From contig NZ_LBDA02000054.1 in NCBI RefSeq assembly GCF_000980885.2, positions 1-64,000 of the forward strand: a DNA stretch of 64,000 nucleotides. The letters run 5' to 3'. Within the stretch, counting starts at the first letter, position 1; each line of letters begins with the position of its first letter. Of the stretch, positions 52,054-59,945 are shown piece after piece. Under the pieces are notes generated by a model. That model worked only from the letters and a program-made list of their open reading frames with translations. It searched no databases and was not told where the DNA came from. The DNA comes from Streptomyces malaysiense (GTDB lineage Bacteria > Actinomycetota > Actinomycetes > Streptomycetales > Streptomycetaceae). The position numbers and the translations under genes are program-made.

Positions 52054-52362
52054 GTGCTGCCGGAAGAGCTGCCGCCGCTGCCGGCGCTGACGCACGCGGA
52101 GGGCGAGGTGGTCGACCACTATCTGGCGGTGGTCGATCTGCTCGGCAGGATCAACCCGGCCCGGGACGGGGACACCTACCGCGGGCTGCGCGCCGCGCAG
52201 GCGCTGGTGCGCAAGGCGGAGGAGCTGCGCGACGCGCTGGAGCTGATGCACGAACGGGGCGAGCGGGAGGTGCACGGGGGCACGTTGGCACGGGCGCTGC
52301 GGGTGCTCGACGGTGAGCGCCGGGCCGCTCGCGTCGCGCTCCCGCCGGACGCCGTGGGCTGA
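52054..52362 (+). CDS. hypothetical protein downstream of clpP, 102 aa
   Basis: GTG start 7 bp after the clpP stop. Reads LPEELPPLPALTHAEGEVVD, HYLAVVDLLGRINPARDGD, then a helical LRAAQALVRKAEELRDALEL and an Arg-rich end. A coiled or helical protein with no recognised domain. Close spacing suggests cotranscription with the ClpP-like gene, so it could be an adaptor or partner; this is conjecture. Confidence 0.65.
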   Translation: MLPEELPPLPALTHAEGEVVDHYLAVVDLLGRINPARDGDTYRGLRAAQALVRKAEELRDALELMHERGEREVHGGTLARALRVLDGERRAARVALPPDAVG

Positions 52363-52739
52363 TCCGGACGGCCGTCGGATCCGGCGGGCGCGGGGTGTCC
52401 GCGCGGCCGCCGGGTCCGGGCGCGAAACGGGCCGAACGACGTACCGCCGACCGGTGTATATCCGGATCCGTTTCCGGCTCTCCCGAGTTGCGCGCAGGCC
52501 GGCTCCGTGCTCTGTGCGCGGCCGCCTTTTCCCAGGTCCCGGACTACGCACCGGACCTGACGGAGCATCGAAGAGAGCAGCCTCCACCCGAAAGGGCGAG
52601 TGGTGAGTAACGCCACAAATCCCCGATTCCGTTGGGATTTTCGGACAGCTGTGGGTCAAGATCCCTGTCTGACGACAAGCCCCCGCCACCGCGGCGGGGC
52701 GGTCCGGGCGGACGCCGAGTCCTGCCGCCGCCCGGATGA
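52363..52739 (+). other. intergenic stretch before the c-di-AMP riboswitch
   Basis: 377 bp with no supported gene. It includes several GC hairpins, for example CCCCCGCC-ACC-GCGGCGGGG near 52681, and AT-richer sequence around 52600-52660 where the promoter for the riboswitch leader is likely. The stretch from 52363 to 52440 may terminate the clpP transcript. Confidence 0.4.
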
Positions 52740-52930
52740 CCGGTCGACAGGAGTGGATCGGCAGGAGTGGAGGACCCAGGCAAGGCGGGTCCCCGGGACG
52801 GCCGGCCGTCCGCGTGAGCGGGTGGACGGGTGCCTCGGGCGGCCCTTGGGGTGAAGCCGCGGCAACGCGGCCGGGCAACTTCGCCAGCCCGAATCCGACA
52901 GGTCATCCTTCACAGGCGGCTGACGAAGGG
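52740..52930 (+). ncRNA. ydaO-type c-di-AMP riboswitch
   Basis: The leader of the NlpC/P60 gene carries the actinobacterial ydaO hallmarks in order: ACAGGAGTGG and GGAGGACCCAGGCAAGG on the 5' side, TTGGGGTGAAGCCGC (52846-52860), CCGGGCAACTTCGCCAGCCC, GAATCCGACAGGTCATCC (52891-52908), and GGCGGCTGACGAAGGG up to the ribosome site. This class binds cyclic di-AMP and turns off wall-lytic enzyme genes. Boundaries are approximate. Confidence 0.9.
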
Positions 52931-52936
52931 TTGCGC

Positions 52937-53410
52937 ATGACTGCGCTCAATCGTGTCCCGTCGCTGATGGCCCGTGCCGGTACGGCCTCGGCCCTCACCC
53001 TGGCCGCCGTGGGCGGCTCGATCGCGGTTCCGGGTCTCTCCGCAGACGCCTCGGCCGCGACGCTGGCGACGAAGGCCCTGAACATCGCGGCGTCCAAGAA
53101 GGGCGCCCCGTACCAGTGGGGGGCCACCGGGCCGCGGCGGTTCGACTGCTCGGGGCTGACGCTCTATTCGTTCAAGAAGGCCGGGAAGAAGCTGCCGCGC
53201 ACCGCCGCGCAGCAGTACAACAGGACGCACCACATCTCCTCCGGCAGCCGCAGAGCCGGCGACCTGGTGTTCTTCCACTACGGCTCGAACGTCTACCACG
53301 TCGGCATCTACGCCGGTCACAACAAGATCTGGCACGCGCCGAAGAGCGGCTCCGTGGTACGGCTGGAGAAGATCTGGACCAGGAGCGTCTGGTACGGCCG
53401 GGTCAGCTGA
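52937..53410 (+). CDS. secreted NlpC/P60 (C40) peptidoglycan peptidase
   Basis: 157 residues from ATG 52937, 6 bp after GAAGGG. Signal peptide 1-40, ending ADASAATLA. The catalytic domain has PYQWGATGPRRFDCSGLTLY with C71, YHVGIYAGHNKIWHAP with H121 and a third polar residue at H133. It is short for the family and without wall-binding repeats. It cleaves stem-peptide bonds. Expression is set by the c-di-AMP riboswitch in its leader. Confidence 0.93.
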   Translation: MTALNRVPSLMARAGTASALTLAAVGGSIAVPGLSADASAATLATKALNIAASKKGAPYQWGATGPRRFDCSGLTLYSFKKAGKKLPRTAAQQYNRTHHISSGSRRAGDLVFFHYGSNVYHVGIYAGHNKIWHAPKSGSVVRLEKIWTRSVWYGRVS

Positions 53411-53558
53411 CCCGCCCGAGCACCGGGAGCGACTCCGGCGACCGGGCCGCTCCCTCGTGCCCGTTCCCTCACCCGGCGCCGTCCCGGCCCGCGGGCGGCC
53501 CGGGACGGGTCCCGCCCGCCGGATGAACGTTTCGCGGCGCGTCCCGCGGGCTGCCCCG

Positions 53559-54014
53559 CTACGGCTCCCGCCGGGCCGCCGCCACCGGTTCGGCCGGGAC
53601 GCTCCAGGGCAGTTCGATGGAGACCGTCTTGCCGCCCTCACCGGTGGGGCGGACCCGGAGCCTGCCGCCGCACTCGGCGGTGAGCCAGCGGATGATGACC
53701 ATGCCGCGGCCGTTGTCCTGCTGCACGGCCGCGGGCAGTCTCTTCGGGAAGCGCGGATGACTGTCCGTGACGCCGATGCGCAGCTGTTCGTCGCGTTCCA
53801 GCGCGATGTCGACCGTGAAGTTCGGGGACTGCCCGAAGGTGTGCTGCACGGCGTTGGTGGCCAGTTCGGAGACGATGAGCCGGACCGTGTCGGCCGCCTC
53901 GGTGTCCGACGGCAGGCCCCACTCCGCCAGGGTGCTCACCACGTACGACCTCGCGGCGGCGACCGAGGCGGGATCGCTCGGCAGAGTGACGGATGCTTCC
54001 AGGTGGTCTGCCAT
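53559..54014 (-). CDS. HATPase-domain (anti-sigma/RsbW-like) regulator
   Basis: 151 residues from ATG 54014 (ADHLEASVTLPSDPASVAAA). The Bergerat ATP fold is visible: N-box VRLIVSELATNAVQHT, G1 QQDNGRGMVIIRWL, and PTGEGGKTVSIELPW. Streptomyces have many such small ATP-binding proteins paired with XRE-DUF5753 and DUF397 proteins. It is divergent from that pair across 213 bp, so the three form an AbaA/WhiJ-like set affecting development or antibiotic production. Confidence 0.88.
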   Translation of the reverse strand: MADHLEASVTLPSDPASVAAARSYVVSTLAEWGLPSDTEAADTVRLIVSELATNAVQHTFGQSPNFTVDIALERDEQLRIGVTDSHPRFPKRLPAAVQQDNGRGMVIIRWLTAECGGRLRVRPTGEGGKTVSIELPWSVPAEPVAAARREP

Positions 54015-54227
54015 GGCGACGTCGTCCCTTTCCCACGGGACCGGAGTCCTACATGGAGCGGATGGTTCGAGTACGGTCCCGGACTGGTGCTTCCTCGCCA
54101 GACTGCCACCACCGGACCGGTCACGGGGAGCGATCCACCAAGATGTGCATATATCTGTCGCTCGATGCGGTGAACTCTGCGACGGGAGACCGTATCCGGG
54201 CGGCCTTCGAGGAGTAAGGAGGAGCCC

Positions 54228-55091
54228 ATGCAGAACGGGCCGGCAGTGCGCCGCCGCAAATTGGGTGCCGAACTGCGCACGCTGCGCACCGGTGCGGGGC
54301 TCACCAGTGGGGAGGCGGCCCGCCTGGTCGGCTGGCACCAGTCGAAGGTGAGCCGTATCGAGACGGGCGCCAGTGGTGTGAAACCGGCCGATCTCCGCCT
54401 ACTCCTGGACGCCTACACCGTGCGCGACACCCAGTTGCGCGAGCTGCTGCTGATGCTGGCGGGCTCCGAGGACGGCGACGGCGACCGCAATCGCTGGTGG
54501 CACGCCTACCGCGGAGTGCTCCCCCCGACGTACCGGGACTTCATCAGCCTGGAATCGCAGGCCAGGGCGATGCGCACACTGGAGACGAGCGTCGTGCCCG
54601 GTCTGCTCCAGACGGCCGAGTACGCCCGCGCGGTGACCCGGGCGGCCGTCAAGGACCTGGACGAGGAGCGCCTGGACGCGCTGGTGGAGGTGCGCCTGGC
54701 CCGGCAGGACGTGCTGCGCTCGAACCCGCCGCTGGAGCTGTGCGCGGTGCTGGACGAGGCGGTGCTGCGCCGGGAGGTCGGCGGTCCCGGAGTGATGGCA
54801 CGCCAGCTGGAACGGCTGACGGAAGCGGCCCGGCTGCCCCAAGTACGGCTCCAGGTACTGCCGTTCGGGGCGGGGGCGCATGTCGGCCTCACCGGGCCTT
54901 TCGTTATTTTCTCATTTCCGAGCACTTCTGATCTCGATGTGGTTGTTCTAGACCAGTTGACGAGTAGCCTCTACCTCGAACGGAAAGAAGACCTCCGGGC
55001 GTACTCGGAGGCCTTCCAGACCCTTCAGGACCACGCTCTTTCCCCCCACGACTCGCTGGACTACATCGCCGGGATAGGTGACGGCGCGTAA
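54228..55091 (+). CDS. XRE family regulator with DUF5753 domain (WhiJ-like)
   Basis: 287 residues after AAGGAGGAG. HTH: RRKLGAELRTLRTGAGLTSG, EAARLVGWHQSKVSRIETGA. The DUF5753 domain follows (about 95-275), with YRDFISLESQARAMRTLETS, VVPGLLQTAEYARAV and FVIFSFPSTSDLDVVVLDQ. The patch 54895-54960 is visibly richer in A and T than its surroundings. Its DUF397 partner follows. The family regulates development and secondary metabolism. Confidence 0.93.
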   Translation: MQNGPAVRRRKLGAELRTLRTGAGLTSGEAARLVGWHQSKVSRIETGASGVKPADLRLLLDAYTVRDTQLRELLLMLAGSEDGDGDRNRWWHAYRGVLPPTYRDFISLESQARAMRTLETSVVPGLLQTAEYARAVTRAAVKDLDEERLDALVEVRLARQDVLRSNPPLELCAVLDEAVLRREVGGPGVMARQLERLTEAARLPQVRLQVLPFGAGAHVGLTGPFVIFSFPSTSDLDVVVLDQLTSSLYLERKEDLRAYSEAFQTLQDHALSPHDSLDYIAGIGDGA

Positions 55092-55101
55092 GGAGGCACC
55101 A

Positions 55102-55326
55102 TTGTCAGCCCTGCCTCGGAACGTCCCTGCCAGTACCGACCTGTACGACGTGCGCTGGCTGCGCAGCAGCTACAGCACGGGAGCCAACAACTGCGTGGAG
55201 ACGGCACGGCCGCGCTCCGGACCCTGGTCCGGACTGCTCGCCGTGCGCGACTCGAAGGATCCCGCCGGACCCGCGCTGCTCTTCTCGGCGGCCGGCTGGG
55301 CCGGCTTCGTGGCCGCGCTCCGCTGA
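55102..55326 (+). CDS. DUF397 domain protein
   Basis: 74 residues from TTG 55102, chosen because AAGGAGG (55090-55096) sits at ideal distance; GTG 55078 in frame has no such site. Core: YDVRWLRSSYSTGANNCVET, LLAVRDSKDPAGPALLFSAA and WAGFVAALR. DUF397 proteins bind their XRE-DUF5753 partner and modulate its DNA binding. The ribosome site overlaps the stop of the upstream gene, giving tight coupling. Confidence 0.9.
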   Translation: MSALPRNVPASTDLYDVRWLRSSYSTGANNCVETARPRSGPWSGLLAVRDSKDPAGPALLFSAAGWAGFVAALR

Positions 55327-55386
55327 AACCCGCCGGCCCCGGCGGGACGCCCGCGGGACCCGATCAGGCGCGGGCGCGCGGCCGGG

Positions 55387-56523
55387 TCACGCCGGCTCGG
55401 GCCGGGTCTCGCCGATCACCCGGACCGCGCGGGCGATCTCGGCCCCGGAGAGGTCCGCGCGGGCGGTCAGCCGCAGCCGTGAGATGCCGTCGGGCACGGA
55501 GGGGGGACGGAAACAGCCCACCGCCAGACCCGCCGTACGGCAGTCGGCCGCCCAGCGCACCGCCTGTTCCGGGGACGGGGCGCGTACGGAGACCACCGCG
55601 GCGTCCGGACGCACCGCCTCCAGACCCGAGGCGGTCAGCCGTGCGTGCAGTTCCCCCGCCACCTCGCGGGCCCGCGCCGCCCGTTCGGGCTCCCTGCCGA
55701 GCAGCCGCAGGGCCGCGAGGGCCGCACCGGCCGCCGCCGGCGCCAGACCGGTGTCGAAGATGAACGTCCGGGCCGCGTTGACCAGGTGGTCGATCACCGG
55801 CGCGGGCCCCAGTACCACCCCGCCCTGGCTGCCGAGCGACTTGGAGAGCGTGGCCGTGGCCACCACGTCCGGCGCGCCCGCGAGTCCGGTCGCCTGCGCC
55901 GCGCCCCGGCCGCCGTCGCCCAGTACGCCGAGGCCGTGCGCGTCGTCCACGACGAGTCCCGCGCCGCGCTCCCGGCACGCCTCGGCGAGCCGTACCAGCG
56001 GCGCCCGGTCCCCGTCGACCGAGAACACGGTGTCCGAGACGACGATGGCCGTCCCCTCGTGGGTGGCGAGGGCCTTGCGCACCGCCTGCGGGTCGGCGTG
56101 CCCGACGACCTGGGTCTCGCCGCGGGCGAGCCGGCAGCCGTCGATGAGCGAGGCGTGGTTGCCCGCGTCGGAGACGACGAGCGAGCCGTGCGGGCCGAGC
56201 GCGGTGACCGCGGCCAGGTTCGCCGCGTACCCGGAGGAGAAGACCAGGGCCGCCTCGAAGCCGCAGAACGCGGCCAGCTCCCGCTCCAGTTCGGCGTGCA
56301 GCTCGGTGGTACCGGTGACGAGCCGGGAGCCGGTGGCGCCGCCGCCCCAGGTCCGGGCGGCCCGTGCCGCGCCCTCGGTCACCTCGGGGTGCCGGGCGAG
56401 GCCCAGGTAGTCGTTGCTCGCCAGGTCCAGCAGCGACGAGGCGGCGGGGCGCGGGCTGAGGCGCCGTACGAGCCCGGCCCGGTGGCGCCCCCGGGCCTGC
56501 TCCTCGATCCAGCCGAACGCCAT
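55387..56523 (-). CDS. bioF: 8-amino-7-oxononanoate synthase
   Basis: 378 residues, PLP enzyme. LDLASNDYLGLARHPEVTEG, ATGSRLVTGTTELHAELERE, SGYAANLAAVTALG, DDAHGLGVLG and PLP lysine K228 in ATLSKSLGSQGG. It condenses pimeloyl thioester with alanine, the first committed step of biotin ring assembly. Divergent from bioBAD over a 147-bp region that holds a BioQ-like site. Confidence 0.95.
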   Translation of the reverse strand: MAFGWIEEQARGRHRAGLVRRLSPRPAASSLLDLASNDYLGLARHPEVTEGAARAARTWGGGATGSRLVTGTTELHAELERELAAFCGFEAALVFSSGYAANLAAVTALGPHGSLVVSDAGNHASLIDGCRLARGETQVVGHADPQAVRKALATHEGTAIVVSDTVFSVDGDRAPLVRLAEACRERGAGLVVDDAHGLGVLGDGGRGAAQATGLAGAPDVVATATLSKSLGSQGGVVLGPAPVIDHLVNAARTFIFDTGLAPAAAGAALAALRLLGREPERAARAREVAGELHARLTASGLEAVRPDAAVVSVRAPSPEQAVRWAADCRTAGLAVGCFRPPSVPDGISRLRLTARADLSGAEIARAVRVIGETRPEPA

Positions 56524-56604
56524 GAGTCCTCCGGAGGTTTTGTAGGTAGCGCACAGACCCTAGCTGGCCCGGCCGGCACCCACCGTGTGGCAATACCCCC
56601 ACGG

Positions 56605-56627
56605 TGAACGGTGTTCCTTGTGTGAAC
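56605..56627. promoter_or_regulatory. BioQ-like operator between bioF and bioB
   Basis: TGAAC-GGT-GTTCC (56605-56617) is a near-perfect inverted repeat, followed by another TGAAC half at 56623-56627. As I recall, corynebacterial BioQ binds TGAAC-N3-GTTAC, so this is a good candidate site for a TetR-type biotin regulator. It sits 44-66 bp before bioB and 82-104 bp before bioF. Confidence 0.6.
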
Positions 56628-56670
56628 TCTCCTTGGCCCGGAGCGGTCCCGTAAGACAGGATCGGGCCTC

Positions 56671-57873
56671 ATGGACCTGCTGAACACGCTGGTGGACAAG
56701 GGGCTTCGGCGCGAGCTGCCGACCCGCGAGGAAGCGCTCGCCGTGCTGGCCACCTCCGACGACGACCTGCTCGATGTGGTGGCCGCGGCCGGCAAGGTGC
56801 GCCGGCACTGGTTCGGCCGGCGCGTGAAACTGAACTACCTGGTCAACCTCAAGTCCGGACTGTGCCCCGAGGACTGCTCCTACTGCTCCCAGCGGCTGGG
56901 CTCCGAGGCGGGCATCCTCAAGTACACCTGGCTCAAGCCCGACGAGGCGTCCCAGGCGGCCGCGGCGGGGCTCGCGGGCGGCGCCAAGCGCGTCTGCCTG
57001 GTGGCGAGCGGGCGCGGCCCGACCGACCGGGACGTGGACCGGGTCTCGCAGACCATCAAGGCCATCAAGGAGGGGAACGAGGGCGTCGAGGTGTGCGCCT
57101 GCCTCGGTCTGCTCTCCGACGGCCAGGCCGAACGGCTGCGCGAGGCCGGCGCGGACGCCTACAACCACAACCTGAACACCTCGGAATCCACCTACGGGGA
57201 CATCACCACCACCCACACGTACGCCGACCGGGTGGACACGGTGCAGAAGGCGCACGCGGCCGGTCTCTCGCCGTGCTCCGGTCTGATCGCCGGCATGGGC
57301 GAGAGCGACGAGGACCTGGTGGACGTCGTCTTCTCGCTGCGCGAGCTGGACCCGGACTCCGTTCCGGTGAACTTCCTGATCCCGTTCGAGGGCACCCCGC
57401 TGGCCAAGGAGTGGAACCTCACCCCGCAGCGCTGTCTGCGGATCCTGGCGATGGTCCGCTTCGTGTGCCCGGACGTCGAGGTGCGCATCGCGGGCGGCCG
57501 TGAGGTGCATCTGCGCTCGATGCAGCCGCTCGCGCTGAACCTCGCCAACTCCATCTTCCTCGGCGACTACCTGACCAGCGAGGGCCAGGCGGGCAAGGCC
57601 GACCTGGACATGATCGCCGACGCCGGTTTCGAGGTGGAGGGCGCCGAGCAGGTGACCCTGCCGGAGCACCGGGCGGGCGGCGGTGGCTGCCACGAGGGCG
57701 GCACCGCCGGCTGCCACGACTCCGCCGCGGGCGGCTGTCACGAGGGCGCGGGGGTCTGCGGTCCGGCACCCGCCGAGCCGGCCGCCGAGCCGGTGTCCGC
57801 GAACGAGCCCCGCACCGACCTGGTCGCCGTCCGCCGCCGGGGCGCCGGAACGGATCTCGCGCCCAATGCCTGA
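56671..57873 (+). CDS. bioB: biotin synthase with a Cys/His-rich C-terminal tail
   Basis: 400 residues, about 60 more than E. coli BioB. Radical-SAM cluster CPEDCSYC uses C65, C69 and C72. The barrel contains YNHNLNTSESTYGDITTTHT and GLIAGMGESDEDLVDVVFSL. After about residue 335 comes a tail with CH dipeptides at 340, 348 and 356, exactly eight apart, plus C363. It inserts sulfur into dethiobiotin. The tail could bind iron or a cluster and is typical of some actinobacterial BioB. Overlaps bioA by eight bases. Confidence 0.95.
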   Translation: MDLLNTLVDKGLRRELPTREEALAVLATSDDDLLDVVAAAGKVRRHWFGRRVKLNYLVNLKSGLCPEDCSYCSQRLGSEAGILKYTWLKPDEASQAAAAGLAGGAKRVCLVASGRGPTDRDVDRVSQTIKAIKEGNEGVEVCACLGLLSDGQAERLREAGADAYNHNLNTSESTYGDITTTHTYADRVDTVQKAHAAGLSPCSGLIAGMGESDEDLVDVVFSLRELDPDSVPVNFLIPFEGTPLAKEWNLTPQRCLRILAMVRFVCPDVEVRIAGGREVHLRSMQPLALNLANSIFLGDYLTSEGQAGKADLDMIADAGFEVEGAEQVTLPEHRAGGGGCHEGGTAGCHDSAAGGCHEGAGVCGPAPAEPAAEPVSANEPRTDLVAVRRRGAGTDLAPNA

Positions 57874-59155
57874 CCTGCCCCACCTGAGCGTCCCCGAGCT
57901 GCTGGAGCTGGACCGGCGGCACGTCTGGCATCCGTACGGTCCGATGCCCGGACGTGCCGAACCGCTCGTCGTGGAGTCGGCGAGCGGGGTCCGGCTGCGG
58001 CTCGCGGACGGCTCCGGCGAGCTGGTGGACGGCATGTCGTCGTGGTGGTCGGCGATCCACGGCTACAACCACCCCGTGCTCAACGACGCGGCGCGGCGGC
58101 AGCTGGAGCGCATGAGCCATGTGATGTTCGGCGGGCTCACCCACGAGCCCGCCGTCCGGCTGGCGAAACTCCTTGTCGACATGTCGCCCGAGGGTCTGGA
58201 GCATGTGTTCCTGGCCGACTCCGGCTCGGTGTCGGTCGAGGTCGCCGTCAAGATGTGCCTCCAGTACTGGCGCTCGCTCGGCCGGCCCGGCAAGCAGCGG
58301 TTGCTGACCTGGCGGGGCGGGTACCACGGGGACACCTGGCAGCCGATGTCGGTGTGCGACCCCGAGGGCGGGATGCACGAGCTGTGGTCCGGCGTGCTGC
58401 CGCGCCAGGTCTTCGCGCAGGCGCCGCCGGCCGGGTACGAGGAGTCGTACGCGGAGCATCTGCGCGAGCTGATCGGGCGGCACGCGGACGAGCTGGCCGC
58501 GGTCATCGTGGAGCCGGTGGTGCAGGGCGCGGGCGGGATGCGCTTCCACTCCCCGGCGTATCTGCGGGTGCTGCGCGAGGCGTGCGACGCGCATGACGTG
58601 CTGCTGGTGTTCGACGAGATCGCGACCGGTTTCGGGCGTACGGGCGCGCTGTTCGCGGCGGACCACGCGGCCGTCACCCCGGATGTGATGTGCGTGGGCA
58701 AGGCACTGACCGGCGGCTATCTGACGATGGCGGCCACGCTGTGCACGGCCCGGGTGGCCGACGGCATCTCGCGGGGCGAGGTGCCGGTGCTGGCGCACGG
58801 GCCGACGTTCATGGGCAATCCGCTGGCGGCCGCCGTGGCCTGCGCGTCCCTGGAGCTGCTCACGGGCCAGGACTGGCAGGCGGAGGTCAAGCGGATCGAG
58901 GCGGGCCTGACCGCGGGACTCGCCCCGGCCGCCGGGCTGCCGGGCGTGCGGGACGTGCGGGTACTGGGCGCCATCGGGGTCGTCCAGCTGGACCACGGGA
59001 TCGACATGGCCGCGGCCACCCGCGCGGCCGTCGGGGAGGGCGTGTGGCTGCGCCCGTTCCGCGATCTGGTGTACACGATGCCGCCGTACATCACCTCGGA
59101 CGACGACGTGGCGAGGATCGCGCGCGCGGTGTGCGCGGCGGCACGGGAGGGATGA
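57866..59155 (+). CDS. bioA: adenosylmethionine-8-amino-7-oxononanoate aminotransferase
   Basis: 429 residues from ATG 57866, inside the last codons of bioB. RRHVWHPYGPMPGRAEPLVV, GMSSWWSAIHGYNHPVLN, EHVFLADSGSVSVEVAVKM, and PLP lysine K279 in VGKALTGGYLTMAATL. The W-S-A-I-H-G-Y signature and C-terminal R-P-F-R-D-L-V-Y-T-M-P-P-Y are BioA-specific. It uses SAM as amino donor to make DAPA. Confidence 0.96.
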   Translation: MPDLPHLSVPELLELDRRHVWHPYGPMPGRAEPLVVESASGVRLRLADGSGELVDGMSSWWSAIHGYNHPVLNDAARRQLERMSHVMFGGLTHEPAVRLAKLLVDMSPEGLEHVFLADSGSVSVEVAVKMCLQYWRSLGRPGKQRLLTWRGGYHGDTWQPMSVCDPEGGMHELWSGVLPRQVFAQAPPAGYEESYAEHLRELIGRHADELAAVIVEPVVQGAGGMRFHSPAYLRVLREACDAHDVLLVFDEIATGFGRTGALFAADHAAVTPDVMCVGKALTGGYLTMAATLCTARVADGISRGEVPVLAHGPTFMGNPLAAAVACASLELLTGQDWQAEVKRIEAGLTAGLAPAAGLPGVRDVRVLGAIGVVQLDHGIDMAAATRAAVGEGVWLRPFRDLVYTMPPYITSDDDVARIARAVCAAAREG

Positions 59156-59156
59156 C

Positions 59157-59873
59157 ATGCCGGTACTGGTGATCACGGGGACGGGCACGGAGGTCGGCAA
59201 GACCGTCACGACGGCCGCCGTCGCCGCCGCGGCGCTCGCGGCCGGGCGCTCGGTGGCCGTCCTCAAGGCCGCCCAGACGGGGGTACGGCCCGACGAGCGG
59301 GGGGACGCCGACGAGGTGGCCCGGCTCGCCGGCGCCGTCACGGCGGAGGAGGTCGCCCGCTATCCCGAGCCGCTGGCCCCGGGCACGGCGGCGCGGCGGG
59401 CCGGCATGGCGCCGGTGCAGCCGCAGGAGGTGGCCGAGCGGGCCGCCAAGCTGGCCGCCGGGCACGATCTGGTGCTGGTCGAGGGCGCGGGCGGGCTGCT
59501 CGTGCGGTTCGACGCGGCGGGCGGCACGCTGGCCGACGCGGCGCGGTCGCTGGGCGCGCCGGTGCTGATCGTGGCCCAGGCGGGCCTGGGCACGCTGAAC
59601 GCCACGGAGCTGACGGCGCGCGAGCTGCGCCGCCGCGGGCTGGAGCCGTTCGGCGTGGTGATCGGCAGCTGGCCCGCCGAACCCGACCTGGCCACCCGGT
59701 GCAACGTCGCCGACCTGCCCGAGGTCTCCGGCGCGCCCCTGCTGGGCGCCCTGCCCTCGGGCGCGGGTTCCCTGCCGCCGGCCGGCTTCAGGGCGTCGGC
59801 CCCGGGCTGGCTGTCCCCACGGCTGGACGGCACGTGGGACGCGGAGGCGTTCCGGGCACGCGAAGGGGCCTAG
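59157..59873 (+). CDS. bioD: dethiobiotin synthetase
   Basis: 238 residues, starting one base after the bioA stop. P-loop GTGTEVGKT (8-16), then AVLKAAQTGVRPDERGDADE, LVLVEGAGGLLVRFDAAGG and VAQAGLGTLNATELTARELR. It closes the ureido ring with CO2 and ATP. Third and last gene of bioBAD; bioF is on the other strand. No bioC or bioH is seen, so pimeloyl supply comes from elsewhere. Confidence 0.95.
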   Translation: MPVLVITGTGTEVGKTVTTAAVAAAALAAGRSVAVLKAAQTGVRPDERGDADEVARLAGAVTAEEVARYPEPLAPGTAARRAGMAPVQPQEVAERAAKLAAGHDLVLVEGAGGLLVRFDAAGGTLADAARSLGAPVLIVAQAGLGTLNATELTARELRRRGLEPFGVVIGSWPAEPDLATRCNVADLPEVSGAPLLGALPSGAGSLPPAGFRASAPGWLSPRLDGTWDAEAFRAREGA

Positions 59874-59945
59874 GAGCGCCGGAGGACTCACCGGAGCGGA
59901 CGGTGGGGATACTTCCCCCGTGTCCGTGATGTCCGGGAGGTCGGT

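Noticed and set aside
53993..54217. 74-codon plus-strand frame before the XRE-DUF5753 gene
   Set aside because: Overlaps the start of the HATPase gene and the divergent promoter region; no ribosome site or family match. It ends just before a strong site that serves the next gene.
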